Part shown: piece by piece, positions 53,155-61,847 of the stretch
Layout: every line of letters starts with the position of its first letter
Numbering within the stretch: the stretch's first letter is position 1
Assembly: GCF_051209875.1 (NCBI RefSeq)
Contig: NZ_JBNTQY010000001.1
Location: 1,550,001 to 1,614,000 of the forward strand
Direction: 5' to 3'
DNA length: 64,000 nt
Source of the DNA: Emticicia sp051209875
Lineage (GTDB): Bacteria; Bacteroidota; Bacteroidia; Cytophagales; Spirosomataceae
Translations under genes and position numbers: made by a program
The notes under the pieces: generated by a model
Told to the model about the DNA's origin: nothing
Seen by the model: the letters and a program-made list of their open reading frames with translations, nothing else
Databases searched by the model: none

Positions 53155-53925
53155 TTATTCAATGATTTTATAAAGGGCTTTTGCCCTGATACGTGCCATT
53201 GCATTGAAATGCCACCATTCACTTTCTATTCGCCCATAACCTGCTTTTCTCATGGCATTTCTCAAGATTAAGCGATTATCCAGTTGATTTTGACTCAATT
53301 GTTTTGTTTTCAACATGAACGACTCTAAACGTGGGTAGGCTAAATCACCAAAAAAATCATAACTTGTACCCATATCTAAAGGTTTTTGCGTAGTTAAATC
53401 ATACACCGTTAAATCAACCGCCGAACCAAAATTATGTATCGAAGCAATTACTGGATTGGAAACAAAATCTTCTCGTTTTTTTGGCGGAATACTATCTAAT
53501 AAATTCCAAAAAGTATATTGAACACTCAAGGGGCGTGCAGCATCATAGACCAAAAGCCGATAGTTTGGATATTTTTCTTTTAAAAATTGATTAGCTTTTG
53601 CTAACATTTGAGCAGGATTGACTTGCAAATATGCTTTTGTGAGATCGCCATAAACATCGGTATGAACAAAATTATCGGTGGTTGAATATTTTAATTCTAC
53701 CATGATAGTAGAATCAATTGTTTGAATATCAACCAAGCCTTGCGAAATCATACGTTGCTCGATTTCAGAAATAATTGGTTTTGGAGCAATGACGATAGTA
53801 TCTTTTTTTGTAGAAACAGTATCAATTTTTTGTATGGTTTCGGTTTGAGTTTTTGTTTGACAACTCCAGGCTAAAAAGAGGGTCATTGGTATAAAAATTT
53901 TAAATAGAATGCTAATTTTGGGCAT
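53155..53925 (-). CDS. VanX-type D-alanyl-D-alanine dipeptidase (M15D) lipoprotein
   Basis: 256 aa. Lipobox FLAWSC (Cys22). Zinc ligands are His164 and Asp171 in SIHNFGSAVD (SxHxxGxAxD) and His239 in ESEWWHFN, with catalytic Glu236; the substrate Arg in YDAARPLSV is also kept. The enzyme splits D-Ala-D-Ala dipeptides. Without vanHA neighbours it is more likely a peptidoglycan-turnover or nutrient enzyme anchored at the outer membrane or periplasm than a vancomycin-resistance factor. Divergent from the SpmAB-like gene. Confidence 0.92.
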   Translation of the reverse strand: MPKISILFKIFIPMTLFLAWSCQTKTQTETIQKIDTVSTKKDTIVIAPKPIISEIEQRMISQGLVDIQTIDSTIMVELKYSTTDNFVHTDVYGDLTKAYLQVNPAQMLAKANQFLKEKYPNYRLLVYDAARPLSVQYTFWNLLDSIPPKKREDFVSNPVIASIHNFGSAVDLTVYDLTTQKPLDMGTSYDFFGDLAYPRLESFMLKTKQLSQNQLDNRLILRNAMRKAGYGRIESEWWHFNAMARIRAKALYKIIE

Positions 53926-54036
53926 TGTTTGGAGGATTATTTTTTTTGTATGAAAATCAAATTTCGCTTAAAAAAAACAAAAAATCGTGGTTTTTTCTTA
54001 AATTAGCCACAAATCTACTATTAAACCTTAAAATTT

Positions 54037-55272
54037 ATGGCATTAAACTACATTTGGGTAGCTTTTTTTCTAATAGCATTCGTTGTTGCGTTATTGAAAC
54101 TCATCATTACAGGTGATACTGAAATTTTTAAAATTATTATTGAAGGGATGTTCGACTCCTCAAAAATGGCAGTTATGGACATTGCTTTACCTCTGGCGGG
54201 AGTAATGACTTTTTTTCTGGGTATTCTAAAAGTTGGTGAAGAGGCGGGTGTTATCAGACGAATGGCAAAAATTATAGGGCCCTTTTTTAGTAAGTTATTT
54301 CCAGAAGTACCAAAAGACCACCCAGCCAATGGTCAGATGATTATGAACTTTTCGGCAAATATGCTGGGTCTCGACAATGCCGCTACACCATTTGGGCTGA
54401 AAGCAATGCAGAGCTTGCAAGAATTAAATCCAAGTAAAGACACTGCTTCTAATGCTCAAATTATGTTTATGGTGCTACATAGTGCTGGTCCAGTTTTGAT
54501 TCCAATAAGTATCATGGCACAGCGAGCTATATATAATGCTGCCGACCCCGCTGATATTTTCATCCCAGCCCTCATTTCGGTTTATATTGCTACTCTTACA
54601 GGAATGCTGTTTGTAGGAATCAAGCAAAAAATCAATTTCTTTGATAAGACTTTACTTTCATGGCTTTTAGGACTGACAGGATTTATCGGGTTTGTTTTAT
54701 GGTATTTTGCTGGTTTACCCAAAGAAGAAATCGAAGCAACTTCCAAAGTAGCGAGTAATTTAATATTGATGACTTTTATTATGGGATTTATTGGCGGAGC
54801 AGTTTATAAAAAAGTAGATATTTTCCCAGCTTTTATTGAAGGTGCTAAAAGTGGTTTTGAAACATCTATCAAGGTTTTGCCATATTTGGTAGGCTTGTTA
54901 GTAGCCATTGGTGCGTTTCGAAATTCAGGAGCTTTAACCTTTATTGTTGATGCCTTAAAATGGATTTTTAGTTTGACAGGCATGAATACCGATTTTACCG
55001 ATGCCTTACCTACGGCTCTGATGCACCCACTAAGTGGCAGTGGTTCACGAGCCATGATGATTGATGCGATGAAAACTTATGGTGCAGATTCATTCGTAGG
55101 GCGACTTTCATGTGTATTTCAAGCTTGCTCCGATACCATTTTATATGTTTTAGCATTGTATTTTGGCTCAGTAAATATCAAAAATACTCGTTATACGCTT
55201 GTTGCAGGTTTATTGGCAGATTTAGCTGGTGTGATTACTGCCATTATTGTTTCATATATTTTCTTTCATTGA
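54037..55272 (+). CDS. SpmA/SpmB fusion, nucleoside recognition (Gate) domain membrane protein
   Basis: 411 aa, about ten helices. The N-terminal half matches SpmA (ANMLGLDNAATPFGLKAMQSLQELN, the conserved NMLGLDNAATP motif), the C-terminal half SpmB (GFETSIKVLPYLVGLLVAIGAFRNSGA and HPLSGSGSRAMMIDAM). In sporulators these are two proteins linked to spore core dehydration; the fused form is widespread in non-spore-forming Bacteroidota, with unknown role, probably transport. Followed by a REP-like palindrome. Confidence 0.9.
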   Translation: MALNYIWVAFFLIAFVVALLKLIITGDTEIFKIIIEGMFDSSKMAVMDIALPLAGVMTFFLGILKVGEEAGVIRRMAKIIGPFFSKLFPEVPKDHPANGQMIMNFSANMLGLDNAATPFGLKAMQSLQELNPSKDTASNAQIMFMVLHSAGPVLIPISIMAQRAIYNAADPADIFIPALISVYIATLTGMLFVGIKQKINFFDKTLLSWLLGLTGFIGFVLWYFAGLPKEEIEATSKVASNLILMTFIMGFIGGAVYKKVDIFPAFIEGAKSGFETSIKVLPYLVGLLVAIGAFRNSGALTFIVDALKWIFSLTGMNTDFTDALPTALMHPLSGSGSRAMMIDAMKTYGADSFVGRLSCVFQACSDTILYVLALYFGSVNIKNTRYTLVAGLLADLAGVITAIIVSYIFFH

Positions 55273-55292
55273 GTTTGGATTTATGTAAAGCC

Positions 55293-55353
55293 AAATGTGG
55301 TACGTCTGAAGTTTTTTGACTAACAAAGTTTTTATCTAAGACGTGCCACATTT
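55293..55353. repeat. REP-like inverted repeat AAATGTGGTACGTCT/AGACGTGCCACATTT
   Basis: 15-nt arms (55293-55307 and 55339-55353) pair with one G-T mismatch around a 31-nt loop. The core GTGCCACAT also occurs in the palindrome at 26635-26667. Located between the SpmAB gene and the kinase gene. Confidence 0.7.
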
Positions 55354-55389
55354 TATCTGTCCGCTTTTGCCATCCATGACCATTTAGCC

Positions 55390-57303
55390 ATGATAAAAAA
55401 ACTACTGTATATTATTATTTATATGTCAAGCATTTGTCTTTCGGCTCAAGACAAAAGTCAAGGGGTTGTATTTAATTATGATGGTAGTTGGAAGCAATTA
55501 GATAGCCCCGAAGGAATTTATTATTTACCCGAAGTAACCGAAGCATATACAATTGGGAAGTTAGCCTCCTTTCCGCAAGTATATAAATTCACAAAAGCCC
55601 GTGGGAGCGTGCCTACCTTCTGGGCTGAAGGGCATCCTTACTGGTTTAGATTTGAATTAAAAAACTCAACCAAGTTTGTTCAAAATCTGCTTGTTCACTT
55701 GCACGTATCTCTTTATGATGAAATTGTTTTTTATGTCGTACAAAAAAGACAGGTGATTGATAGACAATCGATTACGTGGAAAATGCCTCAGCAAAAGCGA
55801 AGTGTCAAACACCGAGATTTTATTTTTCCAACAAGTCTTCAGCCCAATCAGCAAGTATTTTGTTACTTAAAAGTCAGTAAAAGTTTTGGTTCAATCTCTT
55901 TTCCTTTGACTATTTGGGAAAGGAATTATTTTGATTACTCTTATCCCACCAACGATTATCACAATTGGGGACTGGTTTCAGGTGTTTTTGGGTTTGTTAT
56001 ATTTATTTCCATATTATTAGCTTTTGTTTTTAAAGAAAAGCTCTATATTTATTATGGCTTATATGTATTTACTGCACTCGGATTTGTTTATACGATGCAG
56101 GGCTATTTCATTCGTTTTTATGGCGATGGTTCTTGGGGTATTGAAGGTGATAAAATTCGATTCATCGCAATCATGTTGATGATTATTGCTAATATTTTAT
56201 TTGTTAGAAGTTATTTACGCTGGGATTTGCTCAAAAATGAACTTTTTCAATGGTATAGCAATTTTTTTATAATCGTATTTTGTATTCTAATCACTTTAAG
56301 TTTTTTCGACCATTTGGTTTTGAAAGACTATATATTTAATTCATATACCCTTGCTATCACATTTATGATAAGTTTGGGTCTTTGTATCCCTCCTTTTTTT
56401 ATTTTTGGTACGACAGTTTATTGCATCGTTGTAAATCATTATCGCCAAGATGCCACCTATTATTTATTGGCAAATTTGCCCGTTTTTTTATTGGCATTTT
56501 ATGCGGGTTTGAGTATCTATGAGTTTGTACCAGGAAGTTTTTTGATAGGTGTTGATTATTTTGCCATAGCTTTTTTAGTTGAGATATTAGCTTTGAGTGG
56601 ATTTTTAGCCCATCGTGTAAAACTGATTCAAGAGACAAGTAAACAGCTTTTGATTGAAAAAAACTTTGTACAACAGCAAAGAACACAAGCAGTGCTGGAA
56701 GCTGAAGAACGAGAAAGAATTCGTATCGCAAGAGACCTACATGATGGTATTGGACAAATGTTGGCAGCAGTTAGAATGATGCTTGGAAATTACCTTTCAC
56801 ATAGAAAAACTAAAGTAAAAGAAATACAAAATTCACTCGATTTATTAGAAGAAAGTATTCGAGAAGTGCGGGAAATATCGCATAATATGATGCCTGGAAC
56901 ACTCACAAAATTTGGATTATCGTCGGCTTTAAAACAATTTGTCAATAAAATTAATGCTTTAGATACACTCCAAGTAGATTTACAAGTGGTTGGTTTTAAA
57001 GAACGACTCAATGAAAAAATTGAAATGATGCTCTATCGGATAGTCCAAGAAATTATTAGTAACATTATTCGCCACGCTCAAGCGACAAAAGTTAGTATCG
57101 AACTTATCAAACATGACGAAGAATTAGTTTTGATGATTGAGGATAATGGCAAAGGATTTGATAGTGGAAGCAAAGAAAATCAAGGCATCGGATTAAAAAA
57201 CATTGCTACTCGTGTCGAATATCTAAATGGATGTGTTAATTTTGATTCTACTCTCGGACATGGAACGAGTGTTGTTGTAGAAATCCCTTTGAGTTTAAAC
57301 TAA
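55390..57303 (+). CDS. 7TMR-DISM sensor histidine kinase (HisKA_3)
   Basis: 637 aa. Signal peptide 1-20 (CLSAQ). A periplasmic 7TMR-DISMED2 jelly-roll domain at about 30-180 (WAEGHPYWFRFELKNSTKF) precedes seven helices (about 195-410, VSGVFGFVIFISILLAFVF first). A linker coiled coil leads to HisKA_3 with His451 in IARDLHDGIGQMLAAVR, and a HATPase with EIISNIIRHAQATKVS and DNGKGFD, GIGLKNI. Such kinases (NarX/DesK-like core) sense carbohydrates or other ligands outside. The stop overlaps the regulator start (TAATG), so they are a coupled pair. Confidence 0.95.
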   Translation: MIKKLLYIIIYMSSICLSAQDKSQGVVFNYDGSWKQLDSPEGIYYLPEVTEAYTIGKLASFPQVYKFTKARGSVPTFWAEGHPYWFRFELKNSTKFVQNLLVHLHVSLYDEIVFYVVQKRQVIDRQSITWKMPQQKRSVKHRDFIFPTSLQPNQQVFCYLKVSKSFGSISFPLTIWERNYFDYSYPTNDYHNWGLVSGVFGFVIFISILLAFVFKEKLYIYYGLYVFTALGFVYTMQGYFIRFYGDGSWGIEGDKIRFIAIMLMIIANILFVRSYLRWDLLKNELFQWYSNFFIIVFCILITLSFFDHLVLKDYIFNSYTLAITFMISLGLCIPPFFIFGTTVYCIVVNHYRQDATYYLLANLPVFLLAFYAGLSIYEFVPGSFLIGVDYFAIAFLVEILALSGFLAHRVKLIQETSKQLLIEKNFVQQQRTQAVLEAEERERIRIARDLHDGIGQMLAAVRMMLGNYLSHRKTKVKEIQNSLDLLEESIREVREISHNMMPGTLTKFGLSSALKQFVNKINALDTLQVDLQVVGFKERLNEKIEMMLYRIVQEIISNIIRHAQATKVSIELIKHDEELVLMIEDNGKGFDSGSKENQGIGLKNIATRVEYLNGCVNFDSTLGHGTSVVVEIPLSLN

Positions 57304-57947
57304 TGTCAGGAAACAAATTAAAAATTTTTATCGTTGATGACCATCAAATATTAATTGATGGGATTGAGTCTATGCTGAAAGGTATATCCGAATTTGAAGT
57401 AGTTGGCAAAAGTTTGGATGGAAATTTAGCATTAGATTTTCTCAGCGATAATCAAGTCGATGTGCTGTTGACAGATTTGTATATGCCCAAAATGACTGGA
57501 ATTGAACTTACGCAAAAGGTCAAAAAAAACTTTCCAGAAGTTAAAGTCTTAGCTTTATCTGTTTCTTATGATGTTTCTATTGTCCATGATTTAATTGATG
57601 CTGGAATTTCAGGATTCATCATTAAAACCATAGGTCGAGATGAACTCATTGAAGCCATTCATGAAATTGCGAAAGGAAATATATATTTTAGTCGTGAAGT
57701 ATCAAACGAAATTTTACGAAGTCTTTCAAATCGAAATGATGCCGAAGAAGAAAATTATCATTTAACTGAACGTGAAATTGAAATTGTAAAATTGATTGCT
57801 CAAGAGTTTTCAAATGGTGAAATTGCAAAAAAGCTCTGTATTTCAGAAAGAACAGTAGAAACACACCGAAAAAATATCTACCGAAAAACCAACACAAAGA
57901 CCATAGTTGGACTCATCAAATATGCAGTTGAGCATAGATTAATCTAA
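57303..57947 (+). CDS. NarL/LuxR-type response regulator
   Basis: 214 aa. Receiver at 1-120 with VDDHQILIDG, phospho-acceptor Asp58 in VLLTDLYMPKM, and Lys in FIIKTIG. LuxR-type HTH at about 148-212: LTEREIEIVKLIAQEFSNGE and SERTVETHRKNIYRKT. Standard NarL-family transcription factor, translated coupled with the kinase gene. The small membrane peptide gene 270 nt downstream is a possible target, by position only. Confidence 0.96.
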   Translation: MSGNKLKIFIVDDHQILIDGIESMLKGISEFEVVGKSLDGNLALDFLSDNQVDVLLTDLYMPKMTGIELTQKVKKNFPEVKVLALSVSYDVSIVHDLIDAGISGFIIKTIGRDELIEAIHEIAKGNIYFSREVSNEILRSLSNRNDAEEENYHLTEREIEIVKLIAQEFSNGEIAKKLCISERTVETHRKNIYRKTNTKTIVGLIKYAVEHRLI

Positions 57948-58216
57948 TTTATTCTACAATAAGTTCAAATATCCGTACTGGTACGGATACAAGTTTTATG
58001 AAAAATACCAAAATTGGGGTATTGTTCATTATTATTCGTCTTCTGATATTTGTATTAATAAAAAGCGTAGTAATTATAGCCATGTAAACAATTACTATAC
58101 ATTAAAAAGACATTTCTTATGTTCAATCAATGTTTGATATATTTTAAATAATTTTTACAAGGCTTTTCAACCTTTTTATGATAATTAGAATCATAGTAAA
58201 AAAAAGTAAGAAAACC
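57948..58216. other. Spacer between the response regulator and the small peptide gene
   Basis: About 270 nt, AT-rich, with no recognisable gene. A short palindrome-like CCGTACTGGTACGG (57975-57988) lies just after the regulator stop and might be an operator or a short stem; it is exact over CCGTAC/GTACGG. Confidence 0.45.
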
Positions 58217-58306
58217 ATGAAAAAAATATTCTACGAATACATTGATGAACTCTTAGTTGTGTCAATCTTTATTGTAATAGTTGCGATAAATGCTTGTAAA
58301 GCATAA
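58217..58306 (+). CDS. Small membrane peptide, 29 aa
   Basis: A 30-codon ORF, ATG to TAA, reads MKKIFYEYIDELLVVSIF and ends VAINACKA. It has a charged N-terminal part (KK, E, D, E) and one strong hydrophobic stretch (LLVVSIFIVIVAI, about residues 12-24), then Cys-Lys. A perfect 30-nt palindromic terminator begins 5 nt after the stop, which supports a real transcript ending here. Too short for family assignment. It may be a membrane regulator, a toxin-like peptide, or chance; the terminator makes chance less likely. Confidence 0.45.
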   Translation: MKKIFYEYIDELLVVSIFIVIVAINACKA

Positions 58307-58310
58307 AGTT

Positions 58311-58340
58311 AAAACCATCAATTTTAAAATTGATGGTTTT
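58311..58340 (+). terminator. Perfect palindromic terminator after the small peptide ORF
   Basis: AAAACCATCAATTTT (58311-58325) is followed directly by its complement to 58340, ending GGTTTT. Symmetric, so it could act on both strands. Confidence 0.75.
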
Positions 58341-58367
58341 AATAATCAACAGCAGTTTGACGAGAGT

Positions 58368-58407
58368 AAAAGCAAGAGCATTTTGATTCTTGCTTTTCTA
58401 TTTTTTT
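58368..58407 (+). terminator. Second terminator-like hairpin
   Basis: AAAAGCAAGA (58368-58377) pairs with TCTTGCTTTT (58388-58397), then CTATTTTTTTG. It lies 28 nt after the first hairpin; no gene lies between. Confidence 0.65.
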
Positions 58408-58443
58408 GATGATTTAGCATTTTCCCATACTATATTCATAACT

Positions 58444-58485
58444 AAAAAATAAGAGCCTTACGCATTGTTTTGTGTAAGGCTTTTA
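58444..58485 (-). terminator. Terminator after the carboxylesterase gene
   Basis: AGCCTTAC (58454-58461) pairs with GTAAGGCT (58474-58481), extended by GCA/TGT. The A-run 58444-58449 is the U-tract on the minus strand. Confidence 0.7.
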
Positions 58486-58504
58486 TTGATTTACTATTCA
58501 TTGT

Positions 58505-60106
58505 TTATTTCACCAAGTCAAATAATTCTTTATCCATTTGAGGTTTTACAGTGCTTATGTTATCAAAGTGCATGGTTGCGGTATTTGATGAATTATAAGC
58601 AGGCCAATTTGGCAAACCTTTATGGTTTGGATTACCAGCTTTTGCAAAATTAATCCACGATTGACTCATTTTGTCGGCTAAAGCTTGTGCTTCTTTAGTA
58701 CCTCCAGTCATGTTTTTTGTACGTTGGATATTATCAAAACAAAAAGCTATTTCCATACAGTGTACAGCCTTATATTTTCCATCCATTACAGGAGATTGCC
58801 AATCGAACAAATACATATAAACAGGGGCTCCACCAGCTAATGCTGATTTTTGATTAGCCTGTGAAACTGCTCCAGGACGAAAAGTTACATCATAGCTAAG
58901 CATATCAGACATTTTGCCATTCGGATATGCTTTTTTTACTGCTGCAATGTAGGCATCAGTTTTATCACCATAAACTTTTTTTATCGCTTCAGTTGCTTGT
59001 TCGTTTGTTGCTGTGCTTGGAATACCACCTCTAAATACTGCAAATTCGTTGATAGTTGTTCCAATCATCAAAGGAATGTTTTTTGAAAGTTCAAATGCCT
59101 CATTTGAAAATAATTGGTAAGGTAAAACTTCACCATCTGCACTTGGCCCCCAACTTAAACCAAAACCAATCACTGGTTTTCCTTCAGCTTTCATTTTATC
59201 TGCAACAGTTTTTAGAGCTTTTTTACCTGCATCACTTAAAGTTTGGAAAGGTACTTTCTGAATATCGTCAACTTTATCGGCTGAGATTCCCAATTCTTTC
59301 AAAACTTCTGCACCAATTGCCTGAGTTGTTGTTTTATCAAGCATAGCTGTACGGAATGCACCACTTTGATTGATTGCTTTGTGAAAAAGTCCTTTGGCCG
59401 ATGGCATCGCCATCAAAGTATTTACTTTTGCTCCACCGCCCGATTGACCAAAGATCGTAACATTATTTGGGTCTCCACCAAAGTTTGAGATATTGGTTTT
59501 TACCCATTCTAAAGCAACTTTCATGTCAAGAACACTCAAATTGGCTGATTGCTTGTATTTTTCTCCATAAGCTGAAAGGTCAAGATAGCCTAAGATATTT
59601 AAGCGGTGATTGATAGAAACGACTACTACATCGCCTTTTTTTGCTAAATTTTCGCCATCATAAGAAGGTAATTCTTGTGATGAACCTGCGGTAAAACCAC
59701 CTCCATGAATCCAAAACAAAACTGGACGTTTTTTGCCGTCATTGATGCCTGGTGTCCAGATATTGATACGCATACAGTCTTCATTCGTAAAACCCCAGCT
59801 ATGGTCAAAAACAAATTCGCTTTCATCCATAATGCTGGTCGTAGGGTCCATTAAAGGAGCAACAGGACCATAACTAAAAGAACTACGAACATTTGACCAA
59901 GGTTTTGGTTTTTGTGGAGATTCAAAACGCTTTGCTTCTGCGTAAGGGATACCTTTGTAAGTGTAGATTCCGTTGTTGATATAGCCACGAACTTTACCTG
60001 CATCGGTTGTTGTAACTCCCACATTTTCACCCGTTTGTAATTGTGCATCGGCTGTTTGAATGAGTAAACAGCATGATACAAATAGAGAAAGAATTGTTTT
60101 TTTCAT
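58505..60106 (-). CDS. Type-B carboxylesterase/para-nitrobenzyl esterase-like
   Basis: 533 aa. Signal peptide 1-21 (IQTADAQ). Alpha/beta hydrolase of the COesterase family: GIPYAEAKRF near 52-61, oxyanion HGGGFTAGS at 134-142, nucleophile Ser222 in IFGQSGGGAKV, acid Glu in INEFAVFRGG and His in AVHCMEIAFCF. The elbow is GQSGGG rather than the usual GESAGG. Exported, so it acts on extracellular or periplasmic esters. It is the last gene of the minus-strand run with the sulfatase, CitMHS and AtuA genes, separated from the AtuA-like pair by 54 nt. Confidence 0.92.
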   Translation of the reverse strand: MKKTILSLFVSCCLLIQTADAQLQTGENVGVTTTDAGKVRGYINNGIYTYKGIPYAEAKRFESPQKPKPWSNVRSSFSYGPVAPLMDPTTSIMDESEFVFDHSWGFTNEDCMRINIWTPGINDGKKRPVLFWIHGGGFTAGSSQELPSYDGENLAKKGDVVVVSINHRLNILGYLDLSAYGEKYKQSANLSVLDMKVALEWVKTNISNFGGDPNNVTIFGQSGGGAKVNTLMAMPSAKGLFHKAINQSGAFRTAMLDKTTTQAIGAEVLKELGISADKVDDIQKVPFQTLSDAGKKALKTVADKMKAEGKPVIGFGLSWGPSADGEVLPYQLFSNEAFELSKNIPLMIGTTINEFAVFRGGIPSTATNEQATEAIKKVYGDKTDAYIAAVKKAYPNGKMSDMLSYDVTFRPGAVSQANQKSALAGGAPVYMYLFDWQSPVMDGKYKAVHCMEIAFCFDNIQRTKNMTGGTKEAQALADKMSQSWINFAKAGNPNHKGLPNWPAYNSSNTATMHFDNISTVKPQMDKELFDLVK

Positions 60107-60160
60107 TGTTTAAAATTGAGTTGAAAACTAAAATATAAATTGAGACTATCACTAAATTGG

Positions 60161-60460
60161 TTAAATTTCCATATCCAAAAGTTTATAACTGAGTGCTTTT
60201 CCATGTGTATCCATGCGTAAAGAGGTAGTTACACCACCTGCTAAGGCATCTTGACAGACAAAAAGCAAGGATGAGATATTTGGCATTTCGTAGCGAATAA
60301 TTTCTCCAGAAACGATTTCGTCTAAATGCTTTTTTACTTTTTCTACTGTAACTTCTTGACAAAGCATTTCATAATCATTTTCATTGTAAGGAATCAATGA
60401 AAGTGTTGAAATATTGCCTTTATCTCCAGCTCTGCTATGAGCGATGTCGTAGAGTTTCAT
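60161..60460 (-). CDS. AtuA-like C-terminal (ferredoxin-fold) domain protein
   Basis: 99 aa. KLYDIAHSRAGDKGNISTLSLI is the signature of the domain found at the C-terminus of AtuA-type proteins (the AtuA-like alpha/beta domain). Here it is a separate gene 25 nt after the AtuA N-terminal gene, so the two probably form one complex. The GDKGN motif is conserved. Function unknown, thought to be in acyl-CoA or isoprenoid-acid catabolism. Confidence 0.82.
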   Translation of the reverse strand: MKLYDIAHSRAGDKGNISTLSLIPYNENDYEMLCQEVTVEKVKKHLDEIVSGEIIRYEMPNISSLLFVCQDALAGGVTTSLRMDTHGKALSYKLLDMEI

Positions 60461-60485
60461 TTTTAATTTTGAATGAGTGAAAAAT

Positions 60486-61847
60486 TTAGCTAATAAAAAC
60501 AGCTATTTTAGGTAAAACTTTAGTTCTATCTACCAAAACTGAAACGATTCCTATCACTTCATTGACGTATTTTCGTACACCACCGCCACCTGCCGGTCCA
60601 TTGGTATAAAGAGCTTCTACTTCTTCACCTACCAATGTTGCTTCGATTGATGTTTTGGCTTTTGCCGCTACTCGTAATCTCACTTCGGCAATCTGAGTAT
60701 TTGCGTCGCTTAGTAACCTATTTTGACCAAAAATTGAGTTTTGTCCAATGTAATTTACTTGTATTTCTTCAAATTGATTTTTTAATCGTTTTTCAACCGT
60801 TTCGCCTGCCAGTATCGCTCGCTCTAAAGCTGATGAACCAGCGTAGGAAATTTCGCCTTCGCCCAAATAAAAGGCTTTGTAGCCAACGCTTACTTTATAG
60901 GTATTTGGTTTTACTTTTCCTGTTCCTCCCGAAAATTCAACTTGGTTTTTACCTATTTCTTTCAATTGTACACTTGTGAAGTCGGCTATTACATCAGGTG
61001 TATAATATTCACTTGGATTGATCACTTCATAAAGCAATTGTTCTTTTGCAGTTTGAAGATTAATGACTCCACCTGTATCGGCTACTTTACTTATGATAGC
61101 TTTTCCGTCTGAGAATACATCAACAAAAGGGTGCCCTAAATTTTCCATGTTTTCGACTGGCTTTTTGATTGGGTCGGCAAAATACCCACCAGTGATGTGA
61201 CCAGCACATTCCATTAAATGACCAATTACAGTACCTTTTCCAAGCAAATCATAGTTGTCTGTTTTCCAACCAAATTCATTAATCATCGGTGCTAAAAACA
61301 AGGAAGGATCAGCCACTCTTCCTGTAATAATAATTTGAGCATCAGCCTTCAAGGCTTCTAAAATACCTTCGATTCCAAAATAAGCATTAGCAGAATTTAC
61401 GATTGGATTGGTTTTACGATTTACGATTAAATCGTAAGCAAAATCTTCGTTTCCAAATTTTATAAAATCATTATCCGTTAATTCAGTATTATCAAAAACA
61501 TCATCGCCATAAACTGCTGCAACTTTTATTTTTACTCCTTGATTTTTTGCTATTTCAATGATTTTTTTTGCTCCCTCTATTGGATTTGCCGCTCCCATAT
61601 TAGTAATTAAGCGAATATCGTTTTTTACCAAAATTGGTAAAAGTGTTTCGATTCTCCGCTCTAAAAGTGGGTCATAACCTTTGCTTGGGTCAGCCATTTT
61701 TCGTTTATTAGCAAGGGCAATAGTCCGCTCGGCCAAACATTCCAGAACCAAGTAATCCAATTCACCATTTTCCGCAAGTAGAATCGCAGGCTCGATTCTA
61801 TCTCCCGAAAAACCTGCACCGCAGCCAATTCTGATTTTTTGTTTCAT
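60486..61847 (-). CDS. AtuA family protein (DUF1446), N-terminal part
   Basis: 453 aa from the ATG at 61847 (MKQKIRIGCGAGFSGDRIEP); the longer frame to 61910 would extend into the transporter gene and is unlikely. DUF1446 motifs are CGAGFSGDR, NMGAANPIEGAKK, ITGRVADPSLFLAPM and GHLMECAGHITGGYFADP. In Pseudomonas, AtuA is encoded with geranyl-CoA carboxylase for acyclic terpene use, but no carboxylase is here. The start overlaps the CitMHS stop by ATGA, so transport and catabolism are coupled. The substrate is likely an organic acid. Confidence 0.85.
   Translation of the reverse strand: MKQKIRIGCGAGFSGDRIEPAILLAENGELDYLVLECLAERTIALANKRKMADPSKGYDPLLERRIETLLPILVKNDIRLITNMGAANPIEGAKKIIEIAKNQGVKIKVAAVYGDDVFDNTELTDNDFIKFGNEDFAYDLIVNRKTNPIVNSANAYFGIEGILEALKADAQIIITGRVADPSLFLAPMINEFGWKTDNYDLLGKGTVIGHLMECAGHITGGYFADPIKKPVENMENLGHPFVDVFSDGKAIISKVADTGGVINLQTAKEQLLYEVINPSEYYTPDVIADFTSVQLKEIGKNQVEFSGGTGKVKPNTYKVSVGYKAFYLGEGEISYAGSSALERAILAGETVEKRLKNQFEEIQVNYIGQNSIFGQNRLLSDANTQIAEVRLRVAAKAKTSIEATLVGEEVEALYTNGPAGGGGVRKYVNEVIGIVSVLVDRTKVLPKIAVFIS

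Noticed and set aside
53155..53925. VanX-type gene as vancomycin resistance
   Set aside because: No vanH, vanA-type ligase or VanRS genes next to it; such lipoprotein dipeptidases are common in Bacteroidota without resistance.
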